From positions 682,001 through 746,000 of the forward strand of contig JAEPLP010000001.1 in the NCBI GenBank assembly GCA_017644375.1: a stretch of 64,000 bases of DNA. The letters are read 5' to 3'. Made by a program: the position numbers and the translations under genes. The notes beneath the pieces were generated by a model. It did not search any database. It was given only the letters and a program-made list of their open reading frames with translations, and had not been told where the DNA came from. Source of the DNA: Prochlorococcus marinus CUG1435 (GTDB taxonomy: Bacteria; Cyanobacteriota; Cyanobacteriia; PCC-6307; Cyanobiaceae). Shown one piece after another: positions 32,140-42,142 of this stretch (within the stretch, counting starts at the first letter, position 1; each line of letters begins with the position of its first letter).

Positions 32140-32502
32140 ATGAGTAAATGGGTTCTACTTGAGCATAAAGTTTACTCAGGTAACTCTTTTGATATTCATT
32201 ACGATTTTCTTCTTGAAAATAAATTGGATTGTCTAACTTGGAAGTTTTCAAAAATACCATTACTAAATCAAGTTTCTGTAGAAATTCTTAAACAGCCAAA
32301 CCATAGACTTATATGGTTATCTAGGGAAGTTTTTGAACTTTCTGGAAATCGTGGTTTCGTGAAAAGAATAGATTGTGGAATATTTAAAAATGTTTCTGAT
32401 GGTTCAGATGCGGACTGTTTTAAATTCATTTTGGACGGTCAAATCCTTGATGGTTTGTTTGAAATTTCGGGTAATTCTTGCAAATTAAGCAAAAAAAATT
32501 AA
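32140..32502 (+). CDS. LigD-type 3'-phosphoesterase-fold protein, stand-alone
   Basis: 120 aa. W-V-L-L-E-H-K near the start and F-D-I-H-Y-D-F-L-L-E followed by L-T-W-K-F-S-K-I-P resemble the H-x-Y-D-x-x-L-E and S-W-A-V-P-K-G blocks of the phosphoesterase domain of bacterial DNA ligase D. G-F-V-K-R-I-D-C-G follows. In LigD this domain trims 3'-ribonucleotides and phosphates at breaks. No Ku or ligase D gene is nearby, so the role of the free-standing version is unknown. It ends 83 bp before smc on the same strand. Confidence 0.6.
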   Translation: MSKWVLLEHKVYSGNSFDIHYDFLLENKLDCLTWKFSKIPLLNQVSVEILKQPNHRLIWLSREVFELSGNRGFVKRIDCGIFKNVSDGSDADCFKFILDGQILDGLFEISGNSCKLSKKN

Positions 32503-32585
32503 TTTTCATTATATTTATTTTCGTAATATTTCTATTGAGATTTTTTGCAAATTAGTTATTCTTATTTAGCTATTGAGACTTAAGA

Positions 32586-35500
32586 TTGGTACATATCAAT
32601 CAGGTCGAGTTTGAAAATTTTAAATCTTTTGGGGGAAGTGTAAAAATTCCTCTTGAAGAAGGTTTCACAGTGGTTACTGGTCCTAACGGTTCTGGGAAAA
32701 GTAATATTTTAGATGGAATTTTATTTTGTTTAGGCTTAGCTAATAGTAGAGGGATGAGAGCAGAAAGATTACCAGATCTTATAAATAACTCTAAGGTTAA
32801 AGAAGGCAAATCATCCGAAACATTGGTATCGGTAAAATTTAATATTCAAGATTGGTCTCCTAGAGAGGATCTACCACCTTTGGAATTAGAAGAAGAAGAA
32901 ATTTCTCTCAATAAGGGTCAAAAAGAGTGGGTAGTTTCGAGAAAATTAAGGCTTATGCCTGGTGGATCTTATGCTTCTACTTATACTTCCGATGGAAAAC
33001 AATGTACTTTGCAACAAATACAGAAAATATTAAGGGATATTAGTGTTGATCCTGAGGGTAGCAACGTTGTTATGCAGGGAGATGTAACAAGAATAGTATC
33101 AATGAATAATAAGGAGAGAAGAAATCTTATCGATGAATTAGCAGGAGTAGCACTTTTTGATACAAGAATAGAACAAACTAATTTGAAATTAAATGATGTT
33201 TTTGAAAAGCAAGAAAAGTTTCAAATTTTGGAAAATGAATTGCAAGCTAGTAAAAATAAGCTTGAAAGAGAATGTGAAAAAGCAAAGAGATATAAAGAGT
33301 TAAAGGCAAAACTTCTTGAAATAAGGGAATTAGAAAAAGTGCTTATTTTTGATAAACAAGTTATGAATGTTGAATCTATAAAGAAAAAAGAAACTGAAAT
33401 TCAGAAAAATAAAATATTATTTAATGAACAAAAAGAATCTATTAATAAGGAAATATTAGTTTTAGAGGATGCTTTGAAAATACTAGTTGCTGATCTTAAG
33501 GAGAAAGGAGAGGATACTTTAATCAAAGTGAATTCTGATATTGGAAGTATTAATTCTAACTTGCGAGAACTTGATAGGATATCAAGTTTAAATAAAGAAG
33601 AGGGCATTAAATTACAAAAGCAGAGAGATGAAATTGCAATATCGAAGAGGAATATCGAGTCAGAAAAGAAAAGCCAAGAAAATTTTGACGATAATTTTTT
33701 AAATAAATTAAACTCGCAAATTGATGATCTCACAAAAAAATATAAATCATCTAGAAAAAAACTGTCTGATGCAGCGGGAGAATCTGGAGAATTCTCAAAA
33801 CAAAGTATTCAATTAAATGCAGAGCTTGAAAATATACAAAACAAAATTAATCCCTTGGAATTAAAAAAAAGGAAAGTTGAAGAAGAAACAATTCAAAATA
33901 ATATACAAAAAGATGAAATATCATCACAAATCGAAGTTTTAGCTTTAGAAAAGCAGAATCTTTTGGATAGAAATAACCAAAAAAAAGAGACATCTGACGC
34001 TAAAAAAAATAACTTGGTAAGTAATAGTTCGGAAATTAATTCTTTAAATGATGAAATTGATTTATTAAATAAAACCAAATTAAGGTTGTACAACGAGCAA
34101 TTAACACTTGAAAAGGATTTATCTAGATTTGAAAGTAGAAAAGAAGCTTTAAATGAATCAAGAGGTTCATATGCTCTCAGAATTCTTTTAGAGGCAGGGT
34201 TAGAGGGTATACATGGCTATGTAGCTCAACTTGGAGAAGTCAGTGAAAAAAATAGATATGCATTGGAGATTGCTGCAGGAAATAGACTTGGACAAATTGT
34301 TGTTGATAATGATCATATTGCAGCTAAAGCAATTGAAATTCTTAAAAAGAAGAAGGCGGGGAGATTAACTTTTTTACCTTTAAATAGAATTAAAAGTCAA
34401 AACAAGAATTATGCTACTTCAAGATTTGAAAATAATAGAGAGCCTGGATTTATTGATAAGGCTATTAATTTAATTACTTATGATGATGTTTATGCAAATG
34501 TTTTTAGATATGTTTTTGGAGATACCTTGGTCTTTTCAGACCTAGCTTCAGCTAGGTTATCTAAACAAAAAATTAGGTTGGTCACTTTGGGGGGTGAATT
34601 ATTAGAGGCTAGTGGTGCAATTACAGGTGGCAGCAAGTTAAAGAAAGATTTAGCTTTTAGATTTGGAATTAATAATGATCTTGATGATTCTAGTCATATA
34701 AAAGAAAGATTATTGGTTATTTCAGAAGCTTTAAAAGAGTCAAATAATGATTTGATCATAAAAAATAATAAACTTAGTAAATTAAGTACTAATCGCAGTC
34801 AAATAATTGAAGACTGTGCCTCATTTAATAAAGAAATTGAAGTAAATAAAAATTCACTGAAGGTAGTAATCCAAAGAATTGAGGATTGTCAATCGAGATT
34901 AAAAAAACTAGTTATCGCTAATAACTTATTGGTTGAGGAGTTAGATCATTTAAAAAATAAATTGAAGCCTCTACATGATAAGTTGAATCAACTTCAGAAT
35001 ATTCTTCAGAAGAATTATGAAAAAAATCAAAAATCATCACTAATTACTTTTAATAATGATTTTAATAATCTTGATAAAAAACTTGAATTACTTATTGAAG
35101 AGAGAAATATCTTATTAGAGAAGAAGAACCAATGCGCTTTAAGTAAAGAACGTATTGATAATTCATTAAAAATTACATTGTTACAAGAAAAAAACTTGCA
35201 GGAATCTATCAAAAATCTTGCAATTTCTCATAATGAATGGATAGAAAAAAGAGATAAATTTAAAAAAGAGCTTTTAGTTCTTGATAAGCAAAAAAATTCT
35301 TTAGAGAAGGATTTAGGTTTATTGAGAAGGAAAAGAGATGAATTAAACGCTTCAATTTCAAATAAAAGGCAAGAACATAACAACTATCTTTTAAAGCTGG
35401 AATATCTAGAAAGAGATATGCAATCTCTAAAAGAAGAGCTTAGGAGCGAGAAAATAAAATTAGAAAATTTTAAAAAGGACCTACCTGATCCTTACCCGGA

Positions 35501-36170
35501 GTTTGGAGAATATAAAGGCAAGAGTCTTGAATATTTACAATCAGAAATCTCGATTATAAATGGACAATTACAAAGCTTAGAACCTGTTAATATGTTGGCT
35601 CTTGATGAATTAGAAGAATTGATTGAAAGATTAAATGGTTTAAGAGAAAAATTAGAAATTCTATCTAATGAAAGATCTGAATTATTGCTCAGAATAGAGA
35701 CTGTATCTACTATGCGTCAAGAGGCTTTCATGCAAGCATTTGTAGAAGTTGATAAACATTTTAGAGATATCTTTGCCAATTTATCTGATGGCGATGGTTT
35801 TCTTCAACTTGAAAATCCAAATTCTCCTCTGGAAGGAGGCTTAACTTTAGTCGCTCATCCTAAGGGGAAAAATGTCAGGAGATTAGCATCTATGTCAGGT
35901 GGAGAAAAATCATTAACTGCTTTAAGCTTTTTATTTGCTTTGCAAAAATATAAACCTTCACCTTTTTACGCATTAGATGAGGTTGATAGTTTTTTAGATG
36001 GTATAAATGTTGAAAGGTTGTCAAAATTAATATCTAGTCAATCATCAAATGCTCAATTTATAGTTGTAAGTCATAGAAGGCCTATGATAAGTGCGTCTGA
36101 ACGAACAATCGGTGTTGCGCAAGCAAAAGGTGCTAATACGCAAGTTGTTGGGTTACCAAATGCTGCATAA
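32586..36170 (+). CDS. smc: Chromosome segregation SMC protein
   Basis: 1194 aa from TTG. Walker A G-P-N-G-S-G-K-S-N lies near residue 33. Long coiled coils flank a central hinge (about 520-690, with R-G-S-Y-A-L-R and the G-G-x-x-x-x-x-G-A-I-T-G-G segment). The C-terminal ABC signature is M-S-G-G-E-K-S-L and Walker B is F-Y-A-L-D-E-V-D. It is full length. It organises and compacts the chromosome as a dimer with ScpA/ScpB. Neither partner gene is next to it; the PRC-barrel gene follows after 45 bp on the same strand. Confidence 0.96.
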   Translation: MVHINQVEFENFKSFGGSVKIPLEEGFTVVTGPNGSGKSNILDGILFCLGLANSRGMRAERLPDLINNSKVKEGKSSETLVSVKFNIQDWSPREDLPPLELEEEEISLNKGQKEWVVSRKLRLMPGGSYASTYTSDGKQCTLQQIQKILRDISVDPEGSNVVMQGDVTRIVSMNNKERRNLIDELAGVALFDTRIEQTNLKLNDVFEKQEKFQILENELQASKNKLERECEKAKRYKELKAKLLEIRELEKVLIFDKQVMNVESIKKKETEIQKNKILFNEQKESINKEILVLEDALKILVADLKEKGEDTLIKVNSDIGSINSNLRELDRISSLNKEEGIKLQKQRDEIAISKRNIESEKKSQENFDDNFLNKLNSQIDDLTKKYKSSRKKLSDAAGESGEFSKQSIQLNAELENIQNKINPLELKKRKVEEETIQNNIQKDEISSQIEVLALEKQNLLDRNNQKKETSDAKKNNLVSNSSEINSLNDEIDLLNKTKLRLYNEQLTLEKDLSRFESRKEALNESRGSYALRILLEAGLEGIHGYVAQLGEVSEKNRYALEIAAGNRLGQIVVDNDHIAAKAIEILKKKKAGRLTFLPLNRIKSQNKNYATSRFENNREPGFIDKAINLITYDDVYANVFRYVFGDTLVFSDLASARLSKQKIRLVTLGGELLEASGAITGGSKLKKDLAFRFGINNDLDDSSHIKERLLVISEALKESNNDLIIKNNKLSKLSTNRSQIIEDCASFNKEIEVNKNSLKVVIQRIEDCQSRLKKLVIANNLLVEELDHLKNKLKPLHDKLNQLQNILQKNYEKNQKSSLITFNNDFNNLDKKLELLIEERNILLEKKNQCALSKERIDNSLKITLLQEKNLQESIKNLAISHNEWIEKRDKFKKELLVLDKQKNSLEKDLGLLRRKRDELNASISNKRQEHNNYLLKLEYLERDMQSLKEELRSEKIKLENFKKDLPDPYPEFGEYKGKSLEYLQSEISIINGQLQSLEPVNMLALDELEELIERLNGLREKLEILSNERSELLLRIETVSTMRQEAFMQAFVEVDKHFRDIFANLSDGDGFLQLENPNSPLEGGLTLVAHPKGKNVRRLASMSGGEKSLTALSFLFALQKYKPSPFYALDEVDSFLDGINVERLSKLISSQSSNAQFIVVSHRRPMISASERTIGVAQAKGANTQVVGLPNAA

Positions 36171-36215
36171 ACACACTTTTTTAAATTTATACGTCAGAAT
36201 GATAAAAAGGTATTT

Positions 36216-37259
36216 ATGACTTTGTCTAACACATCTGCAAATAAGAATCGTCCTAATTCTGTTCCTAGTGAACGATTATGGTTAAGGTCGGAATTAATGG
36301 GAACACAAGTCATAACTACAGATACTGGAAGGCGCTTAGGTGTTGTTGGAGAGGTTGTTGTTGATATTGACAGAAGAGAGGTGGTCGCTTTAGGACTTAG
36401 AGATAACCCACTTACAAGATTTCTACCAGGTTTACCAAAATGGATGCCTTTAGAAAGCATAAAGCAAGTTGGAGATGTTATATTAGTCGACTCCTTAGAT
36501 TCATTGAGTGACGGTTTTTCTCCAGAAAGATATGGAAAGGTAATTAATTGTCAAGTGATTACAGAATCTGGACAACCTTTAGGAAGGGTTCTTGGGTTTT
36601 CTTTTGATATTGAGACTGGGGATTTGATTTCTCTTGTTATAAGTGCAGTTGGGGTTCCTCTTTTAGGAGAGGGAGTTTTAAGTACTTGGGAAATTCCAGT
36701 TGAGGAAATAGTAAGTAGTGGTACGGACAGGATTATTGTTTATGAAGGTGCTGAAGAGAAATTGAATCAATTAAGTAGTGGACTACTTGAGAAACTTGGA
36801 GTGGGAGGTTCGTCTTGGGATGAAAGACAGACAAATGGATATTCAGCAAATCTTGTACCAGTTGAGAATCAGTTACTTTCTGGTTCAGAATCAGAAGTGC
36901 AAAATAATTTGGTGGAGGAATATGAAGAAGTTTTTGAACAAGATGATTATGAAGATGATTATGAAGATGAACTTGAATATGTTGAAATAAAGGGTTCTTC
37001 AGAGGAAATTAATAACAGAAAGAAGCTATATATCGATAATGATAATTCTGATCAGATCGAGAATCAAAATCGTTTAAATCAAATAGATGTAGAAAACAAT
37101 ATTGATTTTGAGCAAAAGAAACAATCAACTACTAATTTAGCTTCGAAAAGACCAATTCAAAATGCAACTGAAACGTTAGATATTGAACCACTAGATGAAC
37201 AAAATTTAGTTAAAGATAATAAAAAATCAGAGAAGTTTGAAATTGATGATCCCTGGTAA
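36216..37259 (+). CDS. PRC-barrel domain protein with acidic tail
   Basis: 347 aa. Two PRC-barrel-type beta domains are visible. The first spans about 22-95 (V-I-T-T-D-T-G-R-R-L-G-V-V-G-E-V-V-V-D-I) and the second about 105-185 (V-I-T-E-S-G-Q-P-L-G-R-V-L-G-F-S-F-D). The rest, from about 215, is a low-complexity acidic region with runs of Glu/Asp/Tyr, probably disordered. In cyanobacteria and plants such double-barrel proteins are scaffold-like, sometimes thylakoid-linked. The D-D-Y-E-D-D-Y-E-D-E repeats look like replication-slippage expansion. The role is not known. Confidence 0.75.
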   Translation: MTLSNTSANKNRPNSVPSERLWLRSELMGTQVITTDTGRRLGVVGEVVVDIDRREVVALGLRDNPLTRFLPGLPKWMPLESIKQVGDVILVDSLDSLSDGFSPERYGKVINCQVITESGQPLGRVLGFSFDIETGDLISLVISAVGVPLLGEGVLSTWEIPVEEIVSSGTDRIIVYEGAEEKLNQLSSGLLEKLGVGGSSWDERQTNGYSANLVPVENQLLSGSESEVQNNLVEEYEEVFEQDDYEDDYEDELEYVEIKGSSEEINNRKKLYIDNDNSDQIENQNRLNQIDVENNIDFEQKKQSTTNLASKRPIQNATETLDIEPLDEQNLVKDNKKSEKFEIDDPW

Positions 37260-37262
37260 TGG

Positions 37263-38528
37263 TCAAAGTTTTTTTATTGAATTAACAATCATATAAGCAA
37301 GTTTTTTTGCGGCACCTTCATTGCCTCTTCCTTTATGTAGATTATCCCTTATGATTTCTAATTGATCTCTATTTTTAATAAGAAATAATGCTTCTCTTGC
37401 AATTTTTGTCGGCGAAATATTACCTATCCTTTCAGGAACAATCATTCTTTTAGCTTTAATATTTGGCCAAGCAAAAAACTTCTTTTTTTTAAAATAAAAA
37501 TTTTTAATTATAAAAGCCAGGAATCGATTTATGAATGAAATTTTTCCAATTACCCCAAAAATACCATCCCAGGCATTCATCATATTTAAATGTTGAGTTG
37601 GTAAGACCACTAACATTGGAAGAGCAATTGCCGCTAGTTCTGCAGTATTTGCTCCTACAGTTGTAATTGCAAGATCACATTCTTTTAGTATTTCATAGCA
37701 AGGATGTTTCTTGATTAGGTAAATTTTTGTATTTTTTGATGTTTCGATTACATAATCAAAACAGGATTCTTTTAAGTTTTTAATTGTTTTGATTTTTGAT
37801 GAGTAATATTTTGCAATTGGATTTTTGTCACTTTGAAAAAATAAATATTCACTTTTATTAGTGGTAGGGGCAATGGGAATTATGAAATTTATATTTTGGT
37901 TTTCTTTAGCTATATGATCTACAACTTCTAAGAAGAAAGGAATTCCAATAGAAAGCTTTGCTTTTTTAGAACCAGGAAACAATGCAATGTAATGTTTTTC
38001 TTTATTCTTTAATGATATTTCGCTATTCAGTTTGATATCTGCCATCAAATCGCCAATGATATCACATTTATATTTATATTTTTTAGGTATTGAATCTTTT
38101 ACTTTTACATTCATAGCAGCAATTTTGTGCGTCCATTGAGGCCATCGTGAAATTCGTTCAGCATATGTGATATTTAAATAACCTAACCTTTTAGCTAATA
38201 AAATGCTCCAAAATTGATCCCCACCAAGGAAAATAACTACCCCTTTTTTTGGCCAATCAGCAAAAGAATGTGGTTTTATTAGTAATTTCCAAAAACTTTT
38301 GGATTTTGTAATTAATTCGAATTTATTCCATGAATTTGCAACTAAAAATTCTTTACCAGTGGCATTTGGGCAAGGAACTAGGACTAATCTAAGGATGAAA
38401 TCGAGTTTATCGTCAATAAATAGTGATTTATTTATTTTTTCTAGCTCATTTACTACAGGATTTACCCATGTAGTTAATTCACCAGGACCATTGGATACTA
38501 TAACTACTGCAACTGATTTTTTTTTCAT
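37263..38528 (-). CDS. Lipid-A-disaccharide-synthase-related protein (TIGR03492-like)
   Basis: 421 aa from the ATG at 38528 (M-K-K-K-S-V-A-V-V-I-V-S-N-G-P-G-E). A longer frame up to 38654 only translates the tRNA gene and is rejected. S-N-G-P-G-E-L-T-T-W-V near the start and A-L-F-P-G-S-K in the centre recall the GT-B fold of LpxB-like glycosyltransferases. A late T-V-G-A-N-T-A-E-L-A sugar-nucleotide segment and G-R-G-N-E-G-A near the end do the same. Cyanobacteria carry this as a separate branch beside or instead of true LpxB. The substrate is unknown. Confidence 0.78.
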   Translation of the reverse strand: MKKKSVAVVIVSNGPGELTTWVNPVVNELEKINKSLFIDDKLDFILRLVLVPCPNATGKEFLVANSWNKFELITKSKSFWKLLIKPHSFADWPKKGVVIFLGGDQFWSILLAKRLGYLNITYAERISRWPQWTHKIAAMNVKVKDSIPKKYKYKCDIIGDLMADIKLNSEISLKNKEKHYIALFPGSKKAKLSIGIPFFLEVVDHIAKENQNINFIIPIAPTTNKSEYLFFQSDKNPIAKYYSSKIKTIKNLKESCFDYVIETSKNTKIYLIKKHPCYEILKECDLAITTVGANTAELAAIALPMLVVLPTQHLNMMNAWDGIFGVIGKISFINRFLAFIIKNFYFKKKKFFAWPNIKAKRMIVPERIGNISPTKIAREALFLIKNRDQLEIIRDNLHKGRGNEGAAKKLAYMIVNSIKKL

Positions 38529-38553
38529 TGCAGTTAAACCATAATATATTAAA

Positions 38554-38635
38554 TGCGGACGGCGAGACTTGAACTCGCAAGGCCGAAGCCACACGCTCCT
38601 TAGACGTGCGCGTCTACCAATTCCGCCACATCCGC
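38554..38635 (-). tRNA. tRNA-Leu, anticodon AAG as read
   Basis: 82 nt without an encoded CCA. Acceptor GCGGATG pairs with the 3' strand ending GTCCGCA allowing a G-T pair. The D-arm contains AATTGGTAGA. The anticodon stem CACGT/GCGTG frames the loop CTAAGGA with T33 and anticodon A-A-G. A long variable arm with a TTCG loop marks class II (Leu). The T-loop reads GTTCAAGTC. It decodes CUU and, if A34 is deaminated, other CUN codons. The LpxB-related gene starts 25 bp beyond its 3' end on the same strand. Confidence 0.93.
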
Positions 38636-38896
38636 AAAGGGTTTTCAGCAACAAGGGGATGCCTAAACCTTAAAAATATCATACATTATTGGCTGAAATA
38701 AGGATGTAGTTTTAGAAGAGGTTTTTTGAATATGATGAATTATTTTTCTATTGCATAAAACAAATATTTATACATATATAACGTTCTAGGTTGTATTGTA
38801 AAAAATGTCCTCTGATCACTAAAAAAATTTTGTTAAATACTTTGGCAAAGAATTTTTATTTTAAGTCATTTTCATTTCTTCAATTTAATTTTCATA

Positions 38897-40246
38897 ATGG
38901 TTGAAAAAGTTTTAATTGCTAATCGTGGAGAAATAGCTTTACGGATTGTCAGAAGTTGTAGAGAACTAGGTATTGCAACTGTTGCAATTTATAGCACTGT
39001 AGATAAAAAAGCATTGCATGTTCAGCTTGCTGACGAAGCGGTTTGTGTTGGAGATTCTTTAAGTAATAAGAGTTATTTAAATATTCCAAATATACTTGCT
39101 GCTGCTACTTCGAGAGGAGTTGATGCTATTCATCCTGGTTATGGATTTCTTGCTGAAAATGATAAATTTGCTGAGATGTGTAACGATCACGGCATAGTTT
39201 TTATTGGTCCATCTCCTAAAGCTATTAGATCTATGGGAGATAAATCTACAGCTAAAGAAACTATGGAAGCAGTGGGAGTTCCAACAGTTCCTGGTAGTAA
39301 AGGCTTGTTATCAAATGTTGATGAGGCTTATAAATTAGCAAATGAGATAGGCTATCCGGTAATTATTAAAGCGACTGCAGGAGGAGGTGGAAGAGGTATG
39401 AGGTTGGTTGAAAACTCTGATAATCTTGAAAAAATGTTTAAAGCAGCGCAAGGCGAAGCAGAAGCAGCTTTTGGAAATGATGGTTTATATATGGAGAAAT
39501 TTATAAAGAAACCAAGACATGTAGAAGTTCAAATTTTGGCAGATAGGGCGGGTAATGTGATTCACTTAGGAGAGAGAGATTGTTCAGTTCAAAGAAGACA
39601 TCAGAAGTTGTTAGAAGAGTCTCCTAGTCCTGCAATTAACCCGGAGCTAAGAAAAAAAATGGGAAATGCAGCTATTGCTGCTGCAAAAAGTATCGGTTAC
39701 GAAGGAGCTGGTACAGTTGAATTTTTAGTTGATGATGATAATAATTTTTATTTTATGGAAATGAATACTAGGATTCAAGTTGAACATCCTGTTACGGAAA
39801 TGGTTACGGGAGTTGATTTAATAGCTGAGCAAATAAAAATAGCGAGCGGAGCAAATTTGGAATTTAATCAGCATGATATCCACTTAAACGGTCATGCCAT
39901 TGAATGTAGAATTAATGCTGAAGATCCTACGCATAATTTCAGACCATCACCTGGGAAAATAACTGGCTGGCTTCCTCCTGGAGGCCCTGGAGTAAGGGTG
40001 GATAGTCATGTTTATACAGGTTATGAAATACCTCCTTTTTATGACTCATTAATTGGGAAATTAATAGTCTGGGGTAAAGATCGTAATACTGCAATTAAAC
40101 GCATGAATAGAGCTTTAAATGAATGTGCAGTAACCGGTATTCCTACAACAATTAACTTTCATCTAACCTTACTGAATAAATCTAAATTTAAGGAGGGTAA
40201 GATACATACTAAATATGTAGAAGAAGAATTATTGCCTAATTACTGA
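38897..40246 (+). CDS. accC: Acetyl-CoA carboxylase, biotin carboxylase subunit
   Basis: 449 aa, normal length. The start [16 protein letters not shown] is diagnostic. The glycine-rich ATP loop G-G-G-G-R-G-M-R and [15 protein letters not shown] follow, then the active-site [10 protein letters not shown]. It carboxylates biotin on AccB with bicarbonate and ATP, the first step of fatty-acid synthesis. No other acc gene lies in the window. The upstream 240-bp spacer, shared with the divergent tRNA, is AT-rich without other visible signals. Confidence 0.97.
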   Translation: MVEKVLIANRGEIALRIVRSCRELGIATVAIYSTVDKKALHVQLADEAVCVGDSLSNKSYLNIPNILAAATSRGVDAIHPGYGFLAENDKFAEMCNDHGIVFIGPSPKAIRSMGDKSTAKETMEAVGVPTVPGSKGLLSNVDEAYKLANEIGYPVIIKATAGGGGRGMRLVENSDNLEKMFKAAQGEAEAAFGNDGLYMEKFIKKPRHVEVQILADRAGNVIHLGERDCSVQRRHQKLLEESPSPAINPELRKKMGNAAIAAAKSIGYEGAGTVEFLVDDDNNFYFMEMNTRIQVEHPVTEMVTGVDLIAEQIKIASGANLEFNQHDIHLNGHAIECRINAEDPTHNFRPSPGKITGWLPPGGPGVRVDSHVYTGYEIPPFYDSLIGKLIVWGKDRNTAIKRMNRALNECAVTGIPTTINFHLTLLNKSKFKEGKIHTKYVEEELLPNY

Positions 40247-40264
40247 GAAATAATTAAATAATCC

Positions 40265-40579
40265 CTATGAAATATGTGTATGCAATGCAAGTTTTATAAG
40301 TCCTTGCTGACCAACTAAAATCTCTCTTAAAAAACTTATAACTCCAATCCAAATTACTGGTCCGACATCAACTCCTCCTATAGGGGGAATTAATTTTCTT
40401 GTTAAATTAAGAATAGAGCTTGATGGTATTGAAATTAATAACCATAAACCTTTACTTAAATCAATTTTTGGGTACCAAGTAAGAATTAACCTTATTAAGA
40501 AAACTACAGTTAGATATGAAAGAGAAATTCCTAAAATGACATCTAAAATTTCGAGAGAGTTTATAGGCAAGGAAATCAC
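40265..40579 (-). CDS. YggT family membrane protein (Ycf19/CCB3-like)
   Basis: 104 aa. Two hydrophobic regions near 14-34 and 73-90 flank the family signature R-L-I-L-T-W-Y-P. A second block P-P-I-G-G-V-D-V-G-P follows. Plastid and cyanobacterial relatives take part in cytochrome b6 haem attachment or thylakoid organisation; the role in this organism is inferred by family. Convergent with accC (18-bp gap), divergent from psbX. Confidence 0.85.
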   Translation of the reverse strand: MISLPINSLEILDVILGISLSYLTVVFLIRLILTWYPKIDLSKGLWLLISIPSSSILNLTRKLIPPIGGVDVGPVIWIGVISFLREILVGQQGLIKLALHTHIS

Positions 40580-40660
40580 AATTATTTAATTCATCTTAAT
40601 AAATAACCCATTAAAACGTATTTAATTCGTATTATAAATTGAGAATTTTAAATTTAAAAA

Positions 40661-40846
40661 GTGTTTCAAATCTCAAATTTATTAATAGCAGCAGATTTTT
40701 CTGCTGAAGTTGCAAATAATTCCGCAGTTGGAATGATAGGAAGTTTTATTGCTGCTGCTTTACTTATCGTTATTCCAGCTAGTGCATTTTTGATTTTTGT
40801 CAGCCAGAAAGATTCTCTCGATCGTACTTCTGCTGGAAGACGCTAG
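40661..40846 (+). CDS. psbX: Photosystem II protein PsbX
   Basis: 61 aa from GTG. One membrane helix ([19 protein letters not shown]) is followed by the PsbX signature [10 protein letters not shown] at the stromal side. The N-terminal extension before the helix is longer than in freshwater cyanobacteria. PsbX sits near cytochrome b559 and affects quinone exchange. ycf66 follows 79 bp downstream on the same strand. Confidence 0.9.
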   Translation: MFQISNLLIAADFSAEVANNSAVGMIGSFIAAALLIVIPASAFLIFVSQKDSLDRTSAGRR

Positions 40847-40925
40847 TTTTTGTAGAAGTTTTAAGTACACTATATATATAGGGTGATTTAAGTAACCCTT
40901 TAAAAATAAATTTTGGAGAAAGAAT

Positions 40926-41858
40926 GTGGTCAATGCTAGTCTCAATTGGGCCAGTATTGTTGGTATTGTCCTAGCTGTATGTGGTGGAGGCCTGTATTTC
41001 TTAAGGTCTTTTAAACCTGCATTAGCAAGAGATTATGATGTTTTTTTCGCAGCTATAGGACTTTTATGCGGGGGAATATTATTTTTTCAAGGCTGGAGGT
41101 TAGATCCTATCCTTCAGTTTGGTCAGTTTTTATTAGCAGGAACCACAGTTTTTTTCGCATATGAAAGTGTGCGATTGAGAGGAGTGGCTACTGATCAAGC
41201 TAGAAGGTCATCTTATTTTGATGATGATTCTATTTCTGATGTACCTAGAAATTCTAGAGGACGATTTAATGATGATTACGATAGGTTTGAAGAAGCGGAA
41301 AGACCATCAAGAAGATTCAAACCTCAAGAAGATGAATTTGACGAAGATTATATGGATCGGAGATCTCGTAGGACCAATACTTCAAGAGCTATACCTTCTG
41401 CTGCTGCAAGTAGAAGCAGGTCTTCTACAGGAGAATCAAATCAGTTTGAAAATGACGAGCCTATAAGGAGAAGAAGAAGACAGACTTTAGAAGATAGAGC
41501 TAGTACTCAATCAGAACAGAATAACTTTGGTGAGAGACGTAACTTATCTCGTAATGAAGTTAAAACAGGATCAAGACCTAGAATGAGCCGGTCAGTTTCA
41601 AGACAAGATAATAGTTCTTCGCCTGATGATTCTTCTCCATTAAGAAAAAAACCGTCAAGATCTCCTATCAGGCAGCAAACTTCAACAGCTCAAGTAGAAG
41701 ATGCTTCATTCAAAGATACTAATCAAGTCAAAAAAACTCGTGAGACGCGTAGAGCAAGTTCATCAGCTAGATCAAGTTCAAAAAATCAAAGTGGTAGATA
41801 TACCGTTGGAACAAACAAAAAGAAACCTAGAGATAATAGTTCTAGATTTGATGATTAA
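40926..41858 (+). CDS. ycf66: Ycf66 family protein with long charged tail
   Basis: 310 aa. The first 90 residues hold the Ycf66 domain: three hydrophobic helices with G-L-Y-F-L-R-S-F-K-P-A-L-A-R-D-Y-D and a following F-Q-G-W-R-L-D-P-I-L-Q-F-G-Q. The remaining 200 residues are low-complexity, rich in Arg, Ser, Asp and Glu, and probably disordered. The GTG start is preferred because the ATG two bases upstream is in another frame. Function in photosynthetic cells is not established. It ends directly against the convergent hli gene. Confidence 0.85.
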   Translation: MVNASLNWASIVGIVLAVCGGGLYFLRSFKPALARDYDVFFAAIGLLCGGILFFQGWRLDPILQFGQFLLAGTTVFFAYESVRLRGVATDQARRSSYFDDDSISDVPRNSRGRFNDDYDRFEEAERPSRRFKPQEDEFDEDYMDRRSRRTNTSRAIPSAAASRSRSSTGESNQFENDEPIRRRRRQTLEDRASTQSEQNNFGERRNLSRNEVKTGSRPRMSRSVSRQDNSSSPDDSSPLRKKPSRSPIRQQTSTAQVEDASFKDTNQVKKTRETRRASSSARSSSKNQSGRYTVGTNKKKPRDNSSRFDD

Positions 41859-42134
41859 TTATAAGATTCCTGCCCATTTTAAAAACGATTGTTGACTAAA
41901 TAATTCAATAAGTATTATTGCTAAGAATCCGATCATTGCAAATCTACCATTAGTTATTTCAGAGTAACTACCCCATCCGAATTTATATTTTTCGTCAATA
42001 TTTTTTGATTCTTCATCTAATTGATTGTCTCCAGTGTTTTGATTGATGTAATTTTTATCTTTCTGCTTTTCTTTAGAACTCTCATTTTCTAAATTAGTTT
42101 CTTCTGAATTAGTTTGTTCTTCTTTCGAATTCAT
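41859..42134 (-). CDS. hli: High-light-inducible protein (chlorophyll a/b-binding-like)
   Basis: 91 aa. A hydrophilic, Glu/Asn-rich N-terminal half precedes the single Hlip helix N-G-R-F-A-M-I-G-F-L-A-I-I-L-I-E-L. The N and R there are the chlorophyll-binding positions in E-x-x-N-x-R-x-A-M-x-G. Here the usual Glu position falls in S-E-I-T-N-G-R-F-A-M. Such proteins bind chlorophyll and carotenoids and protect photosystems. The long acidic head is larger than in the shortest Prochlorococcus Hli proteins, suggesting a core single-copy form. Upstream lies the ABC exporter, 8 bp away. Confidence 0.9.
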   Translation of the reverse strand: MNSKEEQTNSEETNLENESSKEKQKDKNYINQNTGDNQLDEESKNIDEKYKFGWGSYSEITNGRFAMIGFLAIILIELFSQQSFLKWAGIL

Positions 42135-42142
42135 TTTTTTTG

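Noticed and set aside
38529-38654. N-terminal extension of the LpxB-related gene
   Set aside because: It translates the tRNA-Leu gene; the family start is at 38528.
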